A stretch of 64,000 nt of DNA, taken from the NCBI RefSeq assembly GCF_017744395.1, contig NZ_JAGIBI010000006.1:124001-188000 (forward strand), given 5' to 3'. The DNA is from Herbaspirillum sp. GTDB taxonomy: Bacteria > Pseudomonadota > Gammaproteobacteria > Burkholderiales > Burkholderiaceae_D. The position numbers and the translations under genes were made by a program. This document shows, piece after piece, positions 1-8,501 of this stretch (the stretch's first letter is position 1; the number at the start of each line of letters is the position of its first letter). Below the pieces are notes generated by a model. It was not told where the DNA came from. It made no database searches and saw nothing but the letters and a program-made list of their open reading frames with translations.

Positions 1-75
<75 letters not shown>

Positions 76-137
76 GATTCCTTGCCTTTCCCAAATGACT
101 TTTATAAGTGCATTTTGTTAATGAATCGTTGATGTTT

Positions 138-154
138 TGCACGTAAACCGTGCA
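138..154. promoter_or_regulatory. Inverted repeat TGCACG-N5-CGTGCA in the divergent promoter region
   Basis: Perfect six-base arms are separated by TAAAC, 63 bases upstream of the 5-oxoprolinase start. The position and symmetry fit an operator for a dimeric repressor controlling one or both divergent units. No regulator gene for it is visible nearby, so the binder is unknown. Confidence 0.4.
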
Positions 155-334
155 TTCAAATTGATGCGTACTGATTTGGGGAAGCTGTCTCAACTCCGCC
201 TGTTCCCCCTGAAAGCCTTACTGCAACTGCATTTGCGACCTGCCACGTGTTCCCCTGGAAAAGCTGGCACGTGCTTTGCTAATAACTCGTTGACGATTTT
301 GTTGGTATTAAGTTTTAAATATTTGAATAATTTA

Positions 335-362
335 TTGACATATTATCGATGAAAAATATAGG
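335..362 (+). promoter_or_regulatory. Strong sigma-70-type promoter for the ABC transporter operon
   Basis: TTGACA at 335-340, a 16-base spacer, then TATAGG at 357-362, in a very AT-rich stretch (about 290-360) inside GC-rich DNA. The predicted start near 369 lies about 400 bases upstream of the substrate-binding protein gene, giving a long leader. Confidence 0.6.
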
Positions 363-391
363 ATTCAACAAAAAAATAAAGGAGACGAAAA

Positions 392-412
392 ATGGAAAAC
401 AAAAGCAAATGA
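392..412 (+). CDS. Possible leader peptide of six codons (MENKSK)
   Basis: AAAGGAG at 378-384, seven bases before the ATG, makes an unusually strong ribosome binding site, yet the frame ends after six codons (TGA at 410-412). It is the first start codon after the promoter at 335-362. It is followed by a stem, CGGATGC / GCATCCG, at about 420-440. It may be a regulatory upstream ORF, or the remnant of a gene whose 5' end was captured. It is too short for any family assignment. Confidence 0.35.
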   Translation: MENKSK

Positions 413-772
413 AAAGGTGCGGATGCGACCGATGCATCCGCCGCCATTGACGAGCGAGCCCTGGGCGCCGGCGCTGTCCGGTGCGCAACAACACAAGCAG
501 GGCCTGCTCAAGAATCCTGAATCCGATAGTCGATAGAAGTCAGCGCAATACCCGCAGTGTTCGAAACGCACAGGCCGGCATGCCGTGCCGTCGCGTCCGA
601 ACCCTGCGCAGAGGTCCGGCGGGTTCGTCCGTCCGGAGCGGTTTCTTGCAGCCCTCATTTCGGTGAAGGCCGCCAGGCAGCATGCAACAGGGGTTTGGGT
701 AGCTCCCGCTGGGAAGCGTCATGCGGTGGGGGATTTTTGGGTGTCAATCAATACAACAAGGAGCGTCTCATC
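413..772. other. Long untranslated leader before the transporter operon
   Basis: The 360 bases between the hexapeptide ORF and the substrate-binding protein are GC-rich, with no convincing coding frame. The only structure I see is the short stem just after 412. It may be a regulatory 5' leader; I do not recognise a known riboswitch. Confidence 0.4.
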
Positions 773-2059
773 ATGCTAGGTTTCATCTCCAACAGCGCAA
801 AAATGGTCAGGAAAGCCGGTCTGGCCGTGTCTTTCTGCATGGTCGCCTATTCGGCCCATGCGCAGCAGCAGGAAATCAAGATCGGCGTCATCTATCCGCT
901 GAGCGGCGCCGCGGCTTCCACCGGCGCCGAAATGAAGGATGCGCTGGAACTGGCGGCCGACATCATCAACAACGGCGCCAAGGGCGTGCCCAACCTGCCG
1001 TTCGCAGCCGGCGGCGGCCTGCCGGCGCTCAAGGGCGCCAAGATCAAGCTGGTGTTCGCCGACTCCCAGGGCAACCCCCAGGTCGGCGCTACCGAAGCCG
1101 AACGCCTGATCACCCAGGAGAAGGTCGTGGCCGTGGTGGGCGCTTATTTCAGCAACGTCACCGCCACCACCAGCCAGATCGCCGAGCGCTACAAGGTGCC
1201 TTACCTGAATCCGGAATCGTCGTCGGCATCGCTGACCCAGCGCGGCTTCAAGTGGTTCTTCCGCACCACCGCGCACGACGACCTGTTCGTGACCAACTTC
1301 TATGAGTTCTTCAAGGAGCTCAACGCCAAGAAGGGCATCAAGGTCAGCAAGCTGGGCGCCTTCAACGAAAACACCCTGTGGGGCAATGAAACCACCAAGC
1401 TGGAAACCAAGCTGTCTAAGGACCGCGGCTACGACCTGGTCAAGACCGTGGTGTACCCGGCCAAGAGTACCCAGCTGACTTCCGAAGTCCAGCAACTGAA
1501 GGCGGCCGCGCCGCAGGTGGTGCTGCAGTCGTCCTACCTGGGCGACGCCATCCTGTCGATGAAGACCTATAAGGAACTGGGCTTCAATCCCGACATGATC
1601 CTGGCCAACGATGCCGGCTTCATCGATACCGAGTTCGTCAAGACGCTGGGCAAGGATGCCGACTACATCATCACCCGCGACGTCTGGTCTCTCGACCTGG
1701 CCGCCAAGAACCCGCTGATCAAGCAGGTCAACGACTTGTTCTACAGCCGCTACAAGATCAATTTCACCGGCAACTCGTCGCGCACCTTCACCGGCCTGAT
1801 GACCCTGGCCGACGCCATCAACCGCGCCGGCTCGACCGATGCGGAAGCGATCCGCAAGGCGCTGGCCGAGACCAACATCCCCGGCGACAAGCTGATCATG
1901 CCGTGGAAGGGCATCAAGTTCGACGAGCACGGCCAGAACGTCCTGAGCTCGGGGATCCTGCTGCAGATCGTCAACGGCAAGTACTACACCGTGTGGCCGT
2001 TCGACCTGGCTACGCGCGATGTGGTGTGGCCGATGCCGAAGTGGGAGCAGCGCAAGTAA
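773..2059 (+). CDS. Branched-chain amino acid-type ABC transporter substrate-binding protein
   Basis: A 428-residue periplasmic binding protein of the LivK/Peripla_BP_6 type, the ligand-capturing part of the transporter encoded by the next four genes. A Sec signal peptide covers about residues 1-26 (hydrophobic core, then AYSAHAQ). The mature part opens with EIKIGVIYPLSG, typical of the fold. The ATG at 773 was chosen because AAGGAG lies 8-13 bases upstream and the signal peptide begins right there; longer in-frame starts add non-protein-like sequence. The ligand cannot be read from sequence. The divergent 5-oxoprolinase and downstream DUF1445 genes suggest a glutamate-derived or cyclic amide compound rather than leucine. 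Confidence 0.9.
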   Translation: MLGFISNSAKMVRKAGLAVSFCMVAYSAHAQQQEIKIGVIYPLSGAAASTGAEMKDALELAADIINNGAKGVPNLPFAAGGGLPALKGAKIKLVFADSQGNPQVGATEAERLITQEKVVAVVGAYFSNVTATTSQIAERYKVPYLNPESSSASLTQRGFKWFFRTTAHDDLFVTNFYEFFKELNAKKGIKVSKLGAFNENTLWGNETTKLETKLSKDRGYDLVKTVVYPAKSTQLTSEVQQLKAAAPQVVLQSSYLGDAILSMKTYKELGFNPDMILANDAGFIDTEFVKTLGKDADYIITRDVWSLDLAAKNPLIKQVNDLFYSRYKINFTGNSSRTFTGLMTLADAINRAGSTDAEAIRKALAETNIPGDKLIMPWKGIKFDEHGQNVLSSGILLQIVNGKYYTVWPFDLATRDVVWPMPKWEQRK

Positions 2060-2208
2060 GCGCGCAAGCGACCGGCGCGTGATCCGCGCCGCATACCCGC
2101 GTCATGCGGAAACGGGAGGCCGGCCGGGCGGGCGGCCTCCCAACGGAAGAACCTTCATCGCAGACGACCGACCAGGCGGTGCGTGAAAGTACGTTTGAGG
2201 GGAAACTC

Positions 2209-3075
2209 ATGTCTTTGGATATTCTGATCCAGACGCTGGCGTCGGGCCTGTTGATCGGGCTGATCTATGCGCTGGTGGCCATCGGCCTGACGCTGATTTT
2301 CGGCGTCATGGACATCGTCAATTTTTCGCACGGCGAATTCCTGATGTTCGGGATGTATTCGAGCTTCTGGCTGTTCGCGCTGTATGCGCTCGATCCAATC
2401 TTCACCCTGCCGCTGACGGCGCTGTTCCTGTTCGCGCTGGGGGCCCTGCTGTACAAACTGGTGATCCGCAAGATCACCAACGCGCCGATGGTGTCGCAGA
2501 TCTTCACCACCTTCGGCCTGATGATCCTGTTCCGCGGCATTGCCCAATTCTTCTGGAAGGCCGACTTCCGCACCATCGAGAATTCGATGGTGAGCGGCCA
2601 GGTGTCGATCGCCGGCATCCAGATCGGCATGCCCCAGCTCACCGCCGGCATGGGCGCCATCGTCGTCACCGGCGCGATCTACCTGTTCCTGACCCGTACC
2701 CGGCTGGGCGCGGCGCTGGAAGCCACCGCCGCCGACAAGGAAGCGGCCCAGCTGATGGGGATCGATTCGCAAAAGATGTTCGCCCTGGCCTGGGGCATCG
2801 GCGCCGCCTGCGCCGGCGTGGCCGGCGCGCTGCTGTCGACCTTCTTCCCGATCTTTCCGGAAGTCGGCGCCAACTTCATCCTCATCGCCTTCGTGGTGGT
2901 CAACCTGGGCGGTTTCGGCAGCGTGGTCGGCGCCCTGATCGCGGGTGTCCTGGTCGGCCTGATCGAAGTGATGGGCGGCTTCCTGCTGGGGCCGCAATAC
3001 AAGATGCTGATCGTGCTGGCGTTGTTCCTGGGGATGCTGATGTTCCGTCCGCAGGGCCTGATGGGCAAAGCCTGA
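2209..3075 (+). CDS. ABC transporter permease, LivH type
   Basis: A 288-residue inner-membrane permease of the branched-chain amino acid family (BPD_transp_2). It has about eight hydrophobic segments and the family signatures GLIYALVAIGLTLIFGVMDI with NFSHGEF near the N-terminus, and EGxGxxxG-like loops near 200-240. It pairs with the LivM-type subunit at 3106. The ATG at 2209 follows TGAGGGGA; upstream codons in frame are not protein-like. It is second in the operon, 149 bases after the binding protein. That gap could hold an mRNA-processing or attenuation signal, but I see no clear hairpin. Confidence 0.92.
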   Translation: MSLDILIQTLASGLLIGLIYALVAIGLTLIFGVMDIVNFSHGEFLMFGMYSSFWLFALYALDPIFTLPLTALFLFALGALLYKLVIRKITNAPMVSQIFTTFGLMILFRGIAQFFWKADFRTIENSMVSGQVSIAGIQIGMPQLTAGMGAIVVTGAIYLFLTRTRLGAALEATAADKEAAQLMGIDSQKMFALAWGIGAACAGVAGALLSTFFPIFPEVGANFILIAFVVVNLGGFGSVVGALIAGVLVGLIEVMGGFLLGPQYKMLIVLALFLGMLMFRPQGLMGKA

Positions 3076-3105
3076 GCGCGCCACCGACTTAGAGAAGAGG
3101 ACATT

Positions 3106-4140
3106 ATGCTCAAAAATACATCCAGCCTGCTCATGACCGCGCCTCCTTCCGGCGCCGGTGCGAACAAGATGCGCGTGGCGCTGGCGGCCTTGCTGGCGCT
3201 GGCCGTGGCGCTGCCGCTGTTCGTGACTTCGCCGACCCACCTGAACCTGGCCATCCTGATCCTGATGGCCGCGCAGATTGGCGTGTCGTGGAACATCGTC
3301 GGCGGCTATGCGGGCCAGGTCTCGCTGGGCCACGTGGCTTTCTACGGCATCGGCGCCTATACCTCGGCCATCATGTTTTCGATCTGGGGCATCAACCCGT
3401 GGATCGCCATGCTCGCCGGCGGCGTCATCGCCGCCGCCATGAGCCTGGTCATCGGCTGGTCCTGCTTCCGTTTGAAGGGGCACTACTTCGCCATGGCCAC
3501 CATCGCCGTGGCCGAGATTATCCAGATCATCTTCACCAACTGGGATTTCGCCGGCGCGGCCGTCGGCCTGACCATCCCGATGGGAGAGGAAGGCTGGTCG
3601 AAGATGATCTTCGGCGCCAAGGAGCCGTACTACTACATCGCGCTCGGCCTGCTGCTGGCGACGCTGCTGGCCAATGCCTTCATCGAGCGCAGCTACCTGG
3701 GCTACTACTTCCGGGCCATCAAGGACGAACCCGATGCCGCGCGCAGCCTGGGTGTGAGCTTGTCCAGGTACAAGCAGATCGCATTCATGGTGAGCAGCTT
3801 CTTCACCGCCATGGGCGGCAGCCTGTACGCGCAGAAGGAGCTCTACATCGACCCGGCCTCGGTATTGGGCACCGGCATCTCGATCAAGATGGCGCTGGTG
3901 TCCATCCTGGGCGGCGTCGGCACCCTGTTCGGCCCGGTGGTGGGCGCCGGCATGCTGACCTTCATCGAAGAGGGCACCCGCACCCTGTTCGGCGGCACCG
4001 GCCGCGGCACCGACCTGATCATCTATGCCGGCCTGATCATCGTCATCTCGGTGTACTACCCGAACGGGATCGTCGGCTACGTCCGGAGCGTCTTCGCCCG
4101 CCGCAAAGCGGCCAAAGCAAACAAGGAGGAAGGCAAATGA
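3106..4140 (+). CDS. ABC transporter permease, LivM type
   Basis: A 344-residue inner-membrane permease, partner of the LivH-type subunit. It shows the conserved block SWNIVGGYAGQVSLGHVAFYGIGAYTSA (residues about 62-90) and FRAIKDEPDAARSLGV in the cytoplasmic coupling region (about 204-220), both diagnostic of LivM. The C-terminus ends in a short basic tail rich in Lys and Ala. AGAGGA precedes the ATG by a normal distance. The stop codon overlaps the next start (ATGA at 4137-4140), so translation is likely coupled. Confidence 0.92.
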   Translation: MLKNTSSLLMTAPPSGAGANKMRVALAALLALAVALPLFVTSPTHLNLAILILMAAQIGVSWNIVGGYAGQVSLGHVAFYGIGAYTSAIMFSIWGINPWIAMLAGGVIAAAMSLVIGWSCFRLKGHYFAMATIAVAEIIQIIFTNWDFAGAAVGLTIPMGEEGWSKMIFGAKEPYYYIALGLLLATLLANAFIERSYLGYYFRAIKDEPDAARSLGVSLSRYKQIAFMVSSFFTAMGGSLYAQKELYIDPASVLGTGISIKMALVSILGGVGTLFGPVVGAGMLTFIEEGTRTLFGGTGRGTDLIIYAGLIIVISVYYPNGIVGYVRSVFARRKAAKANKEEGK

Positions 4141-4846
4141 GCTTGCTTCGCGTCGAGAACGTCTACAAGAAATTCGGCGGGCTGACCGCCAACCAGGATA
4201 TCTCCTTTACGGTCCAGGCGGGCGAGATCGTCGGCCTGATCGGTCCCAACGGCGCCGGCAAGACCACCATGTTCAACTGCATCGCCGGCTATTCGCCGCC
4301 GACCACCGGCGACATCTGGCTGGAAGACTTGAAGATCTCCGGCATGAACCCGGAGCAATGCGCCCGCGTCGGCATCGGCCGTACCTTCCAGGTCGCGCGC
4401 ACCTTCACCAGCATGACGGCGCTGGAGAACGTGATGGTCGGCGCCTTCCTGAACGACCACAAGGTGGCGAGCGTGCGCCGCACCGCGCAGGAACTGCTGG
4501 ATTTCGTCAACCTGGGCCGCTTCGCCGACAAGCCTGCCGGCAGCATGACCATCAGCGAGCAGCGCCGGCTGGCCGTGGCGCGCGCGCTGGCGGTCAAGCC
4601 CAAGCTGCTGCTGATGGATGAAGTGATGGCCGGGCTGAACCCGACCGAAGTGCGCGAGACCGTGGATGTGGTTCTGAAGATCCGCGACCAGGGGATTTCC
4701 TGCCTGATCGTGGAGCACGTCCTGGAAGGGATCATGCCGATCGCCAACCAGATCGTGGTGCTGGACTACGGCAAGAAGATCGCCGACGGCCCGCCGCAGG
4801 ATGTATCCAACGACCCGCATGTGATTGCCGCTTATCTGGGAGACGA

Positions 4847-4850
<4 letters not shown>
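4137..4850 (+). CDS. ABC transporter ATP-binding protein, LivG type
   Basis: A 237-residue cytoplasmic ATPase. Walker A is GPNGAGKTT near residues 36-44, and Walker B is LLLMDEVMAGLNP near 155-167. The signature motif is unusual: TISEQRRLAVARAL replaces the usual xYGxQRRLEIARAL, so the LSGGQ-equivalent glycines are missing. The D-loop, the H-loop histidine (VEHVLEG) and the C-terminal LivG extension (DPHVIAAYLG) are present. It overlaps its neighbours on both sides by four bases. The start is set by the ATGA overlap and AAGGAGGAAGG just upstream. Confidence 0.92.
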
Positions 4851-5557
<707 letters not shown>

Positions 5558-5558
5558 C

Positions 5559-6338
5559 ATGAAGCCGTATGCCGTCACCAACAACCCCGCCGCCGCGTTG
5601 CGCGCGTTATGCCGGTCGGGCGATTTCACCGGACCGACCGCCGGCTACGCCGATGGCCATGTCCAGGCCAACCTGATGATCGTGCCGAAGGAATACGCTT
5701 TCGATTTCCTGCTGTTCTGCCAGCGCAATCCCAAGTCCTGCCCCCTGGTGGAGGTGCTGGAAGCCGGTCGGTTTGAGCCGCGCGGCACGCCGGGCGCGGA
5801 TTTGCGCAGCGACTTGCCGGGTTACCGCATCTTCGAGGACGGCGTGCTCAAGAGGGAGGTCACCGATATTGCCGCCTATTGGCGCGACGACCTGGTGAGC
5901 TTCCTGATCGGCTGCAGTTTTTCCTTCGAGAGCGCCCTGGTCGACGGCGGCATCCGGTTGCGGCATATCGAGCAGCAGCGCAATGTGGCGATGTACAAGA
6001 CCACCATCCCGTGCATGCCGGCCGGGCGTTTCAAGGGCAACGCCGTGGTCAGCATGCGGCCTATTAAGAGCCGCGATATCGCCCGCGCCGTCGAAATCAC
6101 GGCCCGGCTGCCGCAGGTGCATGGGGCGCCGGTGCATATCGGCAATCCGCAAGCCATCGGCATCGCCGACCTGGCGCGCCCCGATTTCGGCGACGCCGTC
6201 GAGATCATGGGCGACGAGCTGCCGGTGTTCTGGGCCTGCGGCGTTACGCCGCAGTATGTTGCCGAGCTGAGCAAGCTGCCGTTTTGCATCACGCATCAGC
6301 CGGGCAAGATGTTCGTGACCGACCAGCTCAACGAATAG
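5559..6338 (+). CDS. DUF1445 family protein (putative hydro-lyase / D-glutamate cyclase-like)
   Basis: A 259-residue cytoplasmic protein that matches the UPF0317/DUF1445 family throughout, including GYADGHVQANLMIVPKEYAFDFLLFCQRNPKSCPL near the N-terminus, the S-F-L-I-G-C-S-F-S-F-E block near 110-120, and FWACGVTPQ near 225. The mitochondrial homologue converts D-glutamate to 5-oxo-D-proline. The bacterial members are often called hydro-lyases without proof. The gene sits directly behind the transporter (GGAGG, eight bases, ATG at 5559) and shares the region with a 5-oxoprolinase, which fits a route through D-glutamate and 5-oxoproline. The family is clear; the reaction here is inferred. Confidence 0.85.
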   Translation: MKPYAVTNNPAAALRALCRSGDFTGPTAGYADGHVQANLMIVPKEYAFDFLLFCQRNPKSCPLVEVLEAGRFEPRGTPGADLRSDLPGYRIFEDGVLKREVTDIAAYWRDDLVSFLIGCSFSFESALVDGGIRLRHIEQQRNVAMYKTTIPCMPAGRFKGNAVVSMRPIKSRDIARAVEITARLPQVHGAPVHIGNPQAIGIADLARPDFGDAVEIMGDELPVFWACGVTPQYVAELSKLPFCITHQPGKMFVTDQLNE

Positions 6339-6431
6339 CCATGTAAGCGCTCCTTTCGCGGCGGCCGCGGCAGCGGCCGGCTGCCATCCCAACCTTAACG
6401 GCGGCATGTCCGCCATGAACCGAGGATTTTC

Positions 6432-7025
6432 ATGTTCACGCATAAATCCCTGTTGGAAGCGTACGTCTATGCGAAAGACAAATGCTGCCCTTCGCTGGTA
6501 CATGAGATCTACGAGCCGGATGCGGTGCTCAGCATCTCGACTTCGGAAAACGCGGTGGCCTTTCCGCCGAAGGTAGTCGGGGCGGACGGCATCGCGCAGA
6601 CCCTGGTCACGGATTTTGCCCGGCGGTTTACGCAATGCCGCACGTACTACGTGTGCGACCGGCTGGCGCCGGAAGAAGACCGTATCGACCGGTTGCCATG
6701 GCTGGTGCTGATGCGCGAGGAGGACAGCGCGTCGTTGCGCATCGGGCGCGGATATTACGACTGGAAGTTCAACCGGCATGGCGGGGATGCATGGCGCGCC
6801 AGGGAAATGCACATCAGCATCGACCACATGGTGCTGGTGGCCGATATTGCCGGCGATCTGTTGCAGACGGTCCAGTCGTTCCTGCCGTATCCGTGGCTGC
6901 CGCCGAAGGTGCTGGATTCGTCGTTCGGCTTCATCGGCGAATCCAATCCGTCGTTCGCCTTTCTCAAGGAATTCAGGAGCGACACGTTCGGTGTGCGTCA
7001 TGGCCGGATGGTATCGGCCGCGTGA
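6432..7025 (+). CDS. NTF2-like (SnoaL-fold) hypothetical protein
   Basis: A 197-residue soluble protein with no signal peptide. Features such as an early L-x-x-Y-x-x-A-K-D helix, E-I-Y-E-P-D-A-V-L-S-I, and the F-x-R-x-F-x-Q-C-R-T-Y-Y-V strand resemble the cone-shaped NTF2/SnoaL fold used by small cyclases and isomerases. I do not recognise a named subfamily. AGGATTTTC precedes the ATG. It is probably the last gene of the transporter operon, 93 bases after the DUF1445 gene, and may act on the same substrate; that is inference from position only. Confidence 0.7.
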   Translation: MFTHKSLLEAYVYAKDKCCPSLVHEIYEPDAVLSISTSENAVAFPPKVVGADGIAQTLVTDFARRFTQCRTYYVCDRLAPEEDRIDRLPWLVLMREEDSASLRIGRGYYDWKFNRHGGDAWRAREMHISIDHMVLVADIAGDLLQTVQSFLPYPWLPPKVLDSSFGFIGESNPSFAFLKEFRSDTFGVRHGRMVSAA

Positions 7026-7094
7026 GGCGGCCGCAAGCAAGGATGGCGGCGCGCGGCCGGAATGCAGGCTGCGCGCCCGGTAGTCCTCCCGGAG

Positions 7095-7128
7095 GGCGGC
7101 AATGGAATTGGCCAATTCCATTGCCGCC
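7095..7128. repeat. Perfect 34-bp palindrome between two genes
   Basis: GGCGGCAATGGAATTGG is followed immediately by its exact reverse complement, with no spacer. Flanking CTCCC (7086-7090) and GGGAG (7130-7134) extend the stem past a short internal loop. It lies 70 bases after the NTF2-like gene and 100 bases before the porin start. No T-run follows, so it is not a classical terminator. It could be an operator, a cruciform or a transcript-stabilising hairpin. Confidence 0.75.
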
Positions 7129-7228
7129 TGGGAGAGCAGGCGCATATCGGTCAAGGGGACGCGCGCAAGAACTTCGCCGGTAAGCGATTTTTGGTGTGAT
7201 GCAGTTTCAATTTAATTGGGGAGTTCCA

Positions 7229-8305
7229 ATGAAACAAAAAGTCTTGGCTGCCGCGGTGTTTGCCGCGGTAAGCATCCAGGCAATGCCAGCCCATGCGCAG
7301 TCGTCGGTGACGATCTACGGTTTGATCGATACGGGTTACGTGATCGAGTCCGGCGGTGCGGCGGGCAAGGTCAACAAGCTGACAAGCGGTATCACCGGCG
7401 GCTCGCGCATCGGCTTCAAGGGGACGGAAGATCTGGGCGGCGGCATGGCGGCCGTGTTCCTGCTGGAAACCGGCTTCCAGAACGATGATGGTTCTCTCGG
7501 GCAGAGTGGGGCATTGTTCGGCCGCCAAAGCTACGTCGGCCTCAACGGCGGCTTCGGTTCGGTGCTGGTCGGCCGCCAATACACGCCGCAATACCTGGTG
7601 ATGGCCTCCATCGATCCGTTTGGCACCGGCTACGCGGGCGACGCCGCTAACCTGATGCCCAATACCGGCGACGCTGCCAGCCGCATGAACAATACCGTCA
7701 AATATCAAACACCGAATTTCTCCGGCTTTACCGGCGAATTCGCCTATGGCTTCGGCGAGACGGCGGGCAACACCCAGGCCGCCAGCCAACTGGGTGCAGC
7801 CGTAAGCTACGTGAACGGTCCGTTGACCCTGAAGCTGGGTTTCCACAGCCGTAATAACGACACGACTACGACGGAAACCAGCACCGGACGCAATACGCTG
7901 CTGGGCGGCACGTACGATTTTGGCGTGGCCAAGCTGCACGCCATGTACGGCATTGACAAAGGGGTCAACAGCTCGCCGCTGCGCAAGACCACCAGCCTCT
8001 ACGGCAACCCGACGCCGACGCCGTCGACCGACAGCACCGACCTGCTGGTTGGCGTGACGGTTCCATTTGGTTCGGTGCATAACGTGATGGCTTCTTATAT
8101 CCATAAGAACGACAAGACATCGCGCGACCAGGATGCCGATCAGTACGCCGTGGGCTATCGCTACTCGTTGTCCAAGCGCACCGATCTGTATGCGGCCTAT
8201 GCACACATCCGCAACAAGAACGGCGCCAACTACGCGGTGGGCAGCTCGATCGAAGCAGGTTCGGGTAACAGCGCCTGGAACTTCGGCATGCGCCATACGT
8301 TCTAG
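7229..8305 (+). CDS. Gram-negative trimeric porin, Burkholderiales type
   Basis: A 358-residue outer-membrane channel (Porin_4/OmpC-like). The signal peptide spans about residues 1-23, cleaved after AHA before QSSVTIYGLIDTG, the standard first beta-strand of this family. It has GSRIGFKGTEDLGGG and alternating beta-strands throughout, and ends in a terminal phenylalanine (RHTF), as needed for Bam-dependent insertion. GGGGAG precedes the ATG. It probably admits small solutes, perhaps those taken up by the neighbouring transporters. A terminator follows. Confidence 0.95.
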   Translation: MKQKVLAAAVFAAVSIQAMPAHAQSSVTIYGLIDTGYVIESGGAAGKVNKLTSGITGGSRIGFKGTEDLGGGMAAVFLLETGFQNDDGSLGQSGALFGRQSYVGLNGGFGSVLVGRQYTPQYLVMASIDPFGTGYAGDAANLMPNTGDAASRMNNTVKYQTPNFSGFTGEFAYGFGETAGNTQAASQLGAAVSYVNGPLTLKLGFHSRNNDTTTTETSTGRNTLLGGTYDFGVAKLHAMYGIDKGVNSSPLRKTTSLYGNPTPTPSTDSTDLLVGVTVPFGSVHNVMASYIHKNDKTSRDQDADQYAVGYRYSLSKRTDLYAAYAHIRNKNGANYAVGSSIEAGSGNSAWNFGMRHTF

Positions 8306-8338
8306 TCGCTTTTTCCGGCGGGCGGAATCTTGAGGGGG

Positions 8339-8378
8339 AAAGCGGGCAGGGGCCCTGGAACCCTGGCCGGCTTTTTTT
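8339..8378 (+). terminator. Rho-independent terminator after the porin gene
   Basis: AAAGCGGGCAGGG pairs with CCCTGGCCGGCTTT (one bulge), followed by a run of seven T, 34 bases after the porin stop. Confidence 0.7.
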
Positions 8379-8501
8379 CCGTTCGCCGGGCCTGATTGCC
8401 GGCGGCTCCGGGTCTTGAGGAGAGCCGCCGGCCAGGCGCCGGAACGACGCAGGCAAGCAGCGAGCGCCAATACCGCACTTCTGTTTTCTAAGGGGTATCA
8501 A

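Noticed and set aside
557-772. Upstream extension of the substrate-binding protein to an ATG at 557
   Set aside because: The added 72 residues are not protein-like and would hide the signal peptide; AAGGAG directly precedes the ATG at 773.
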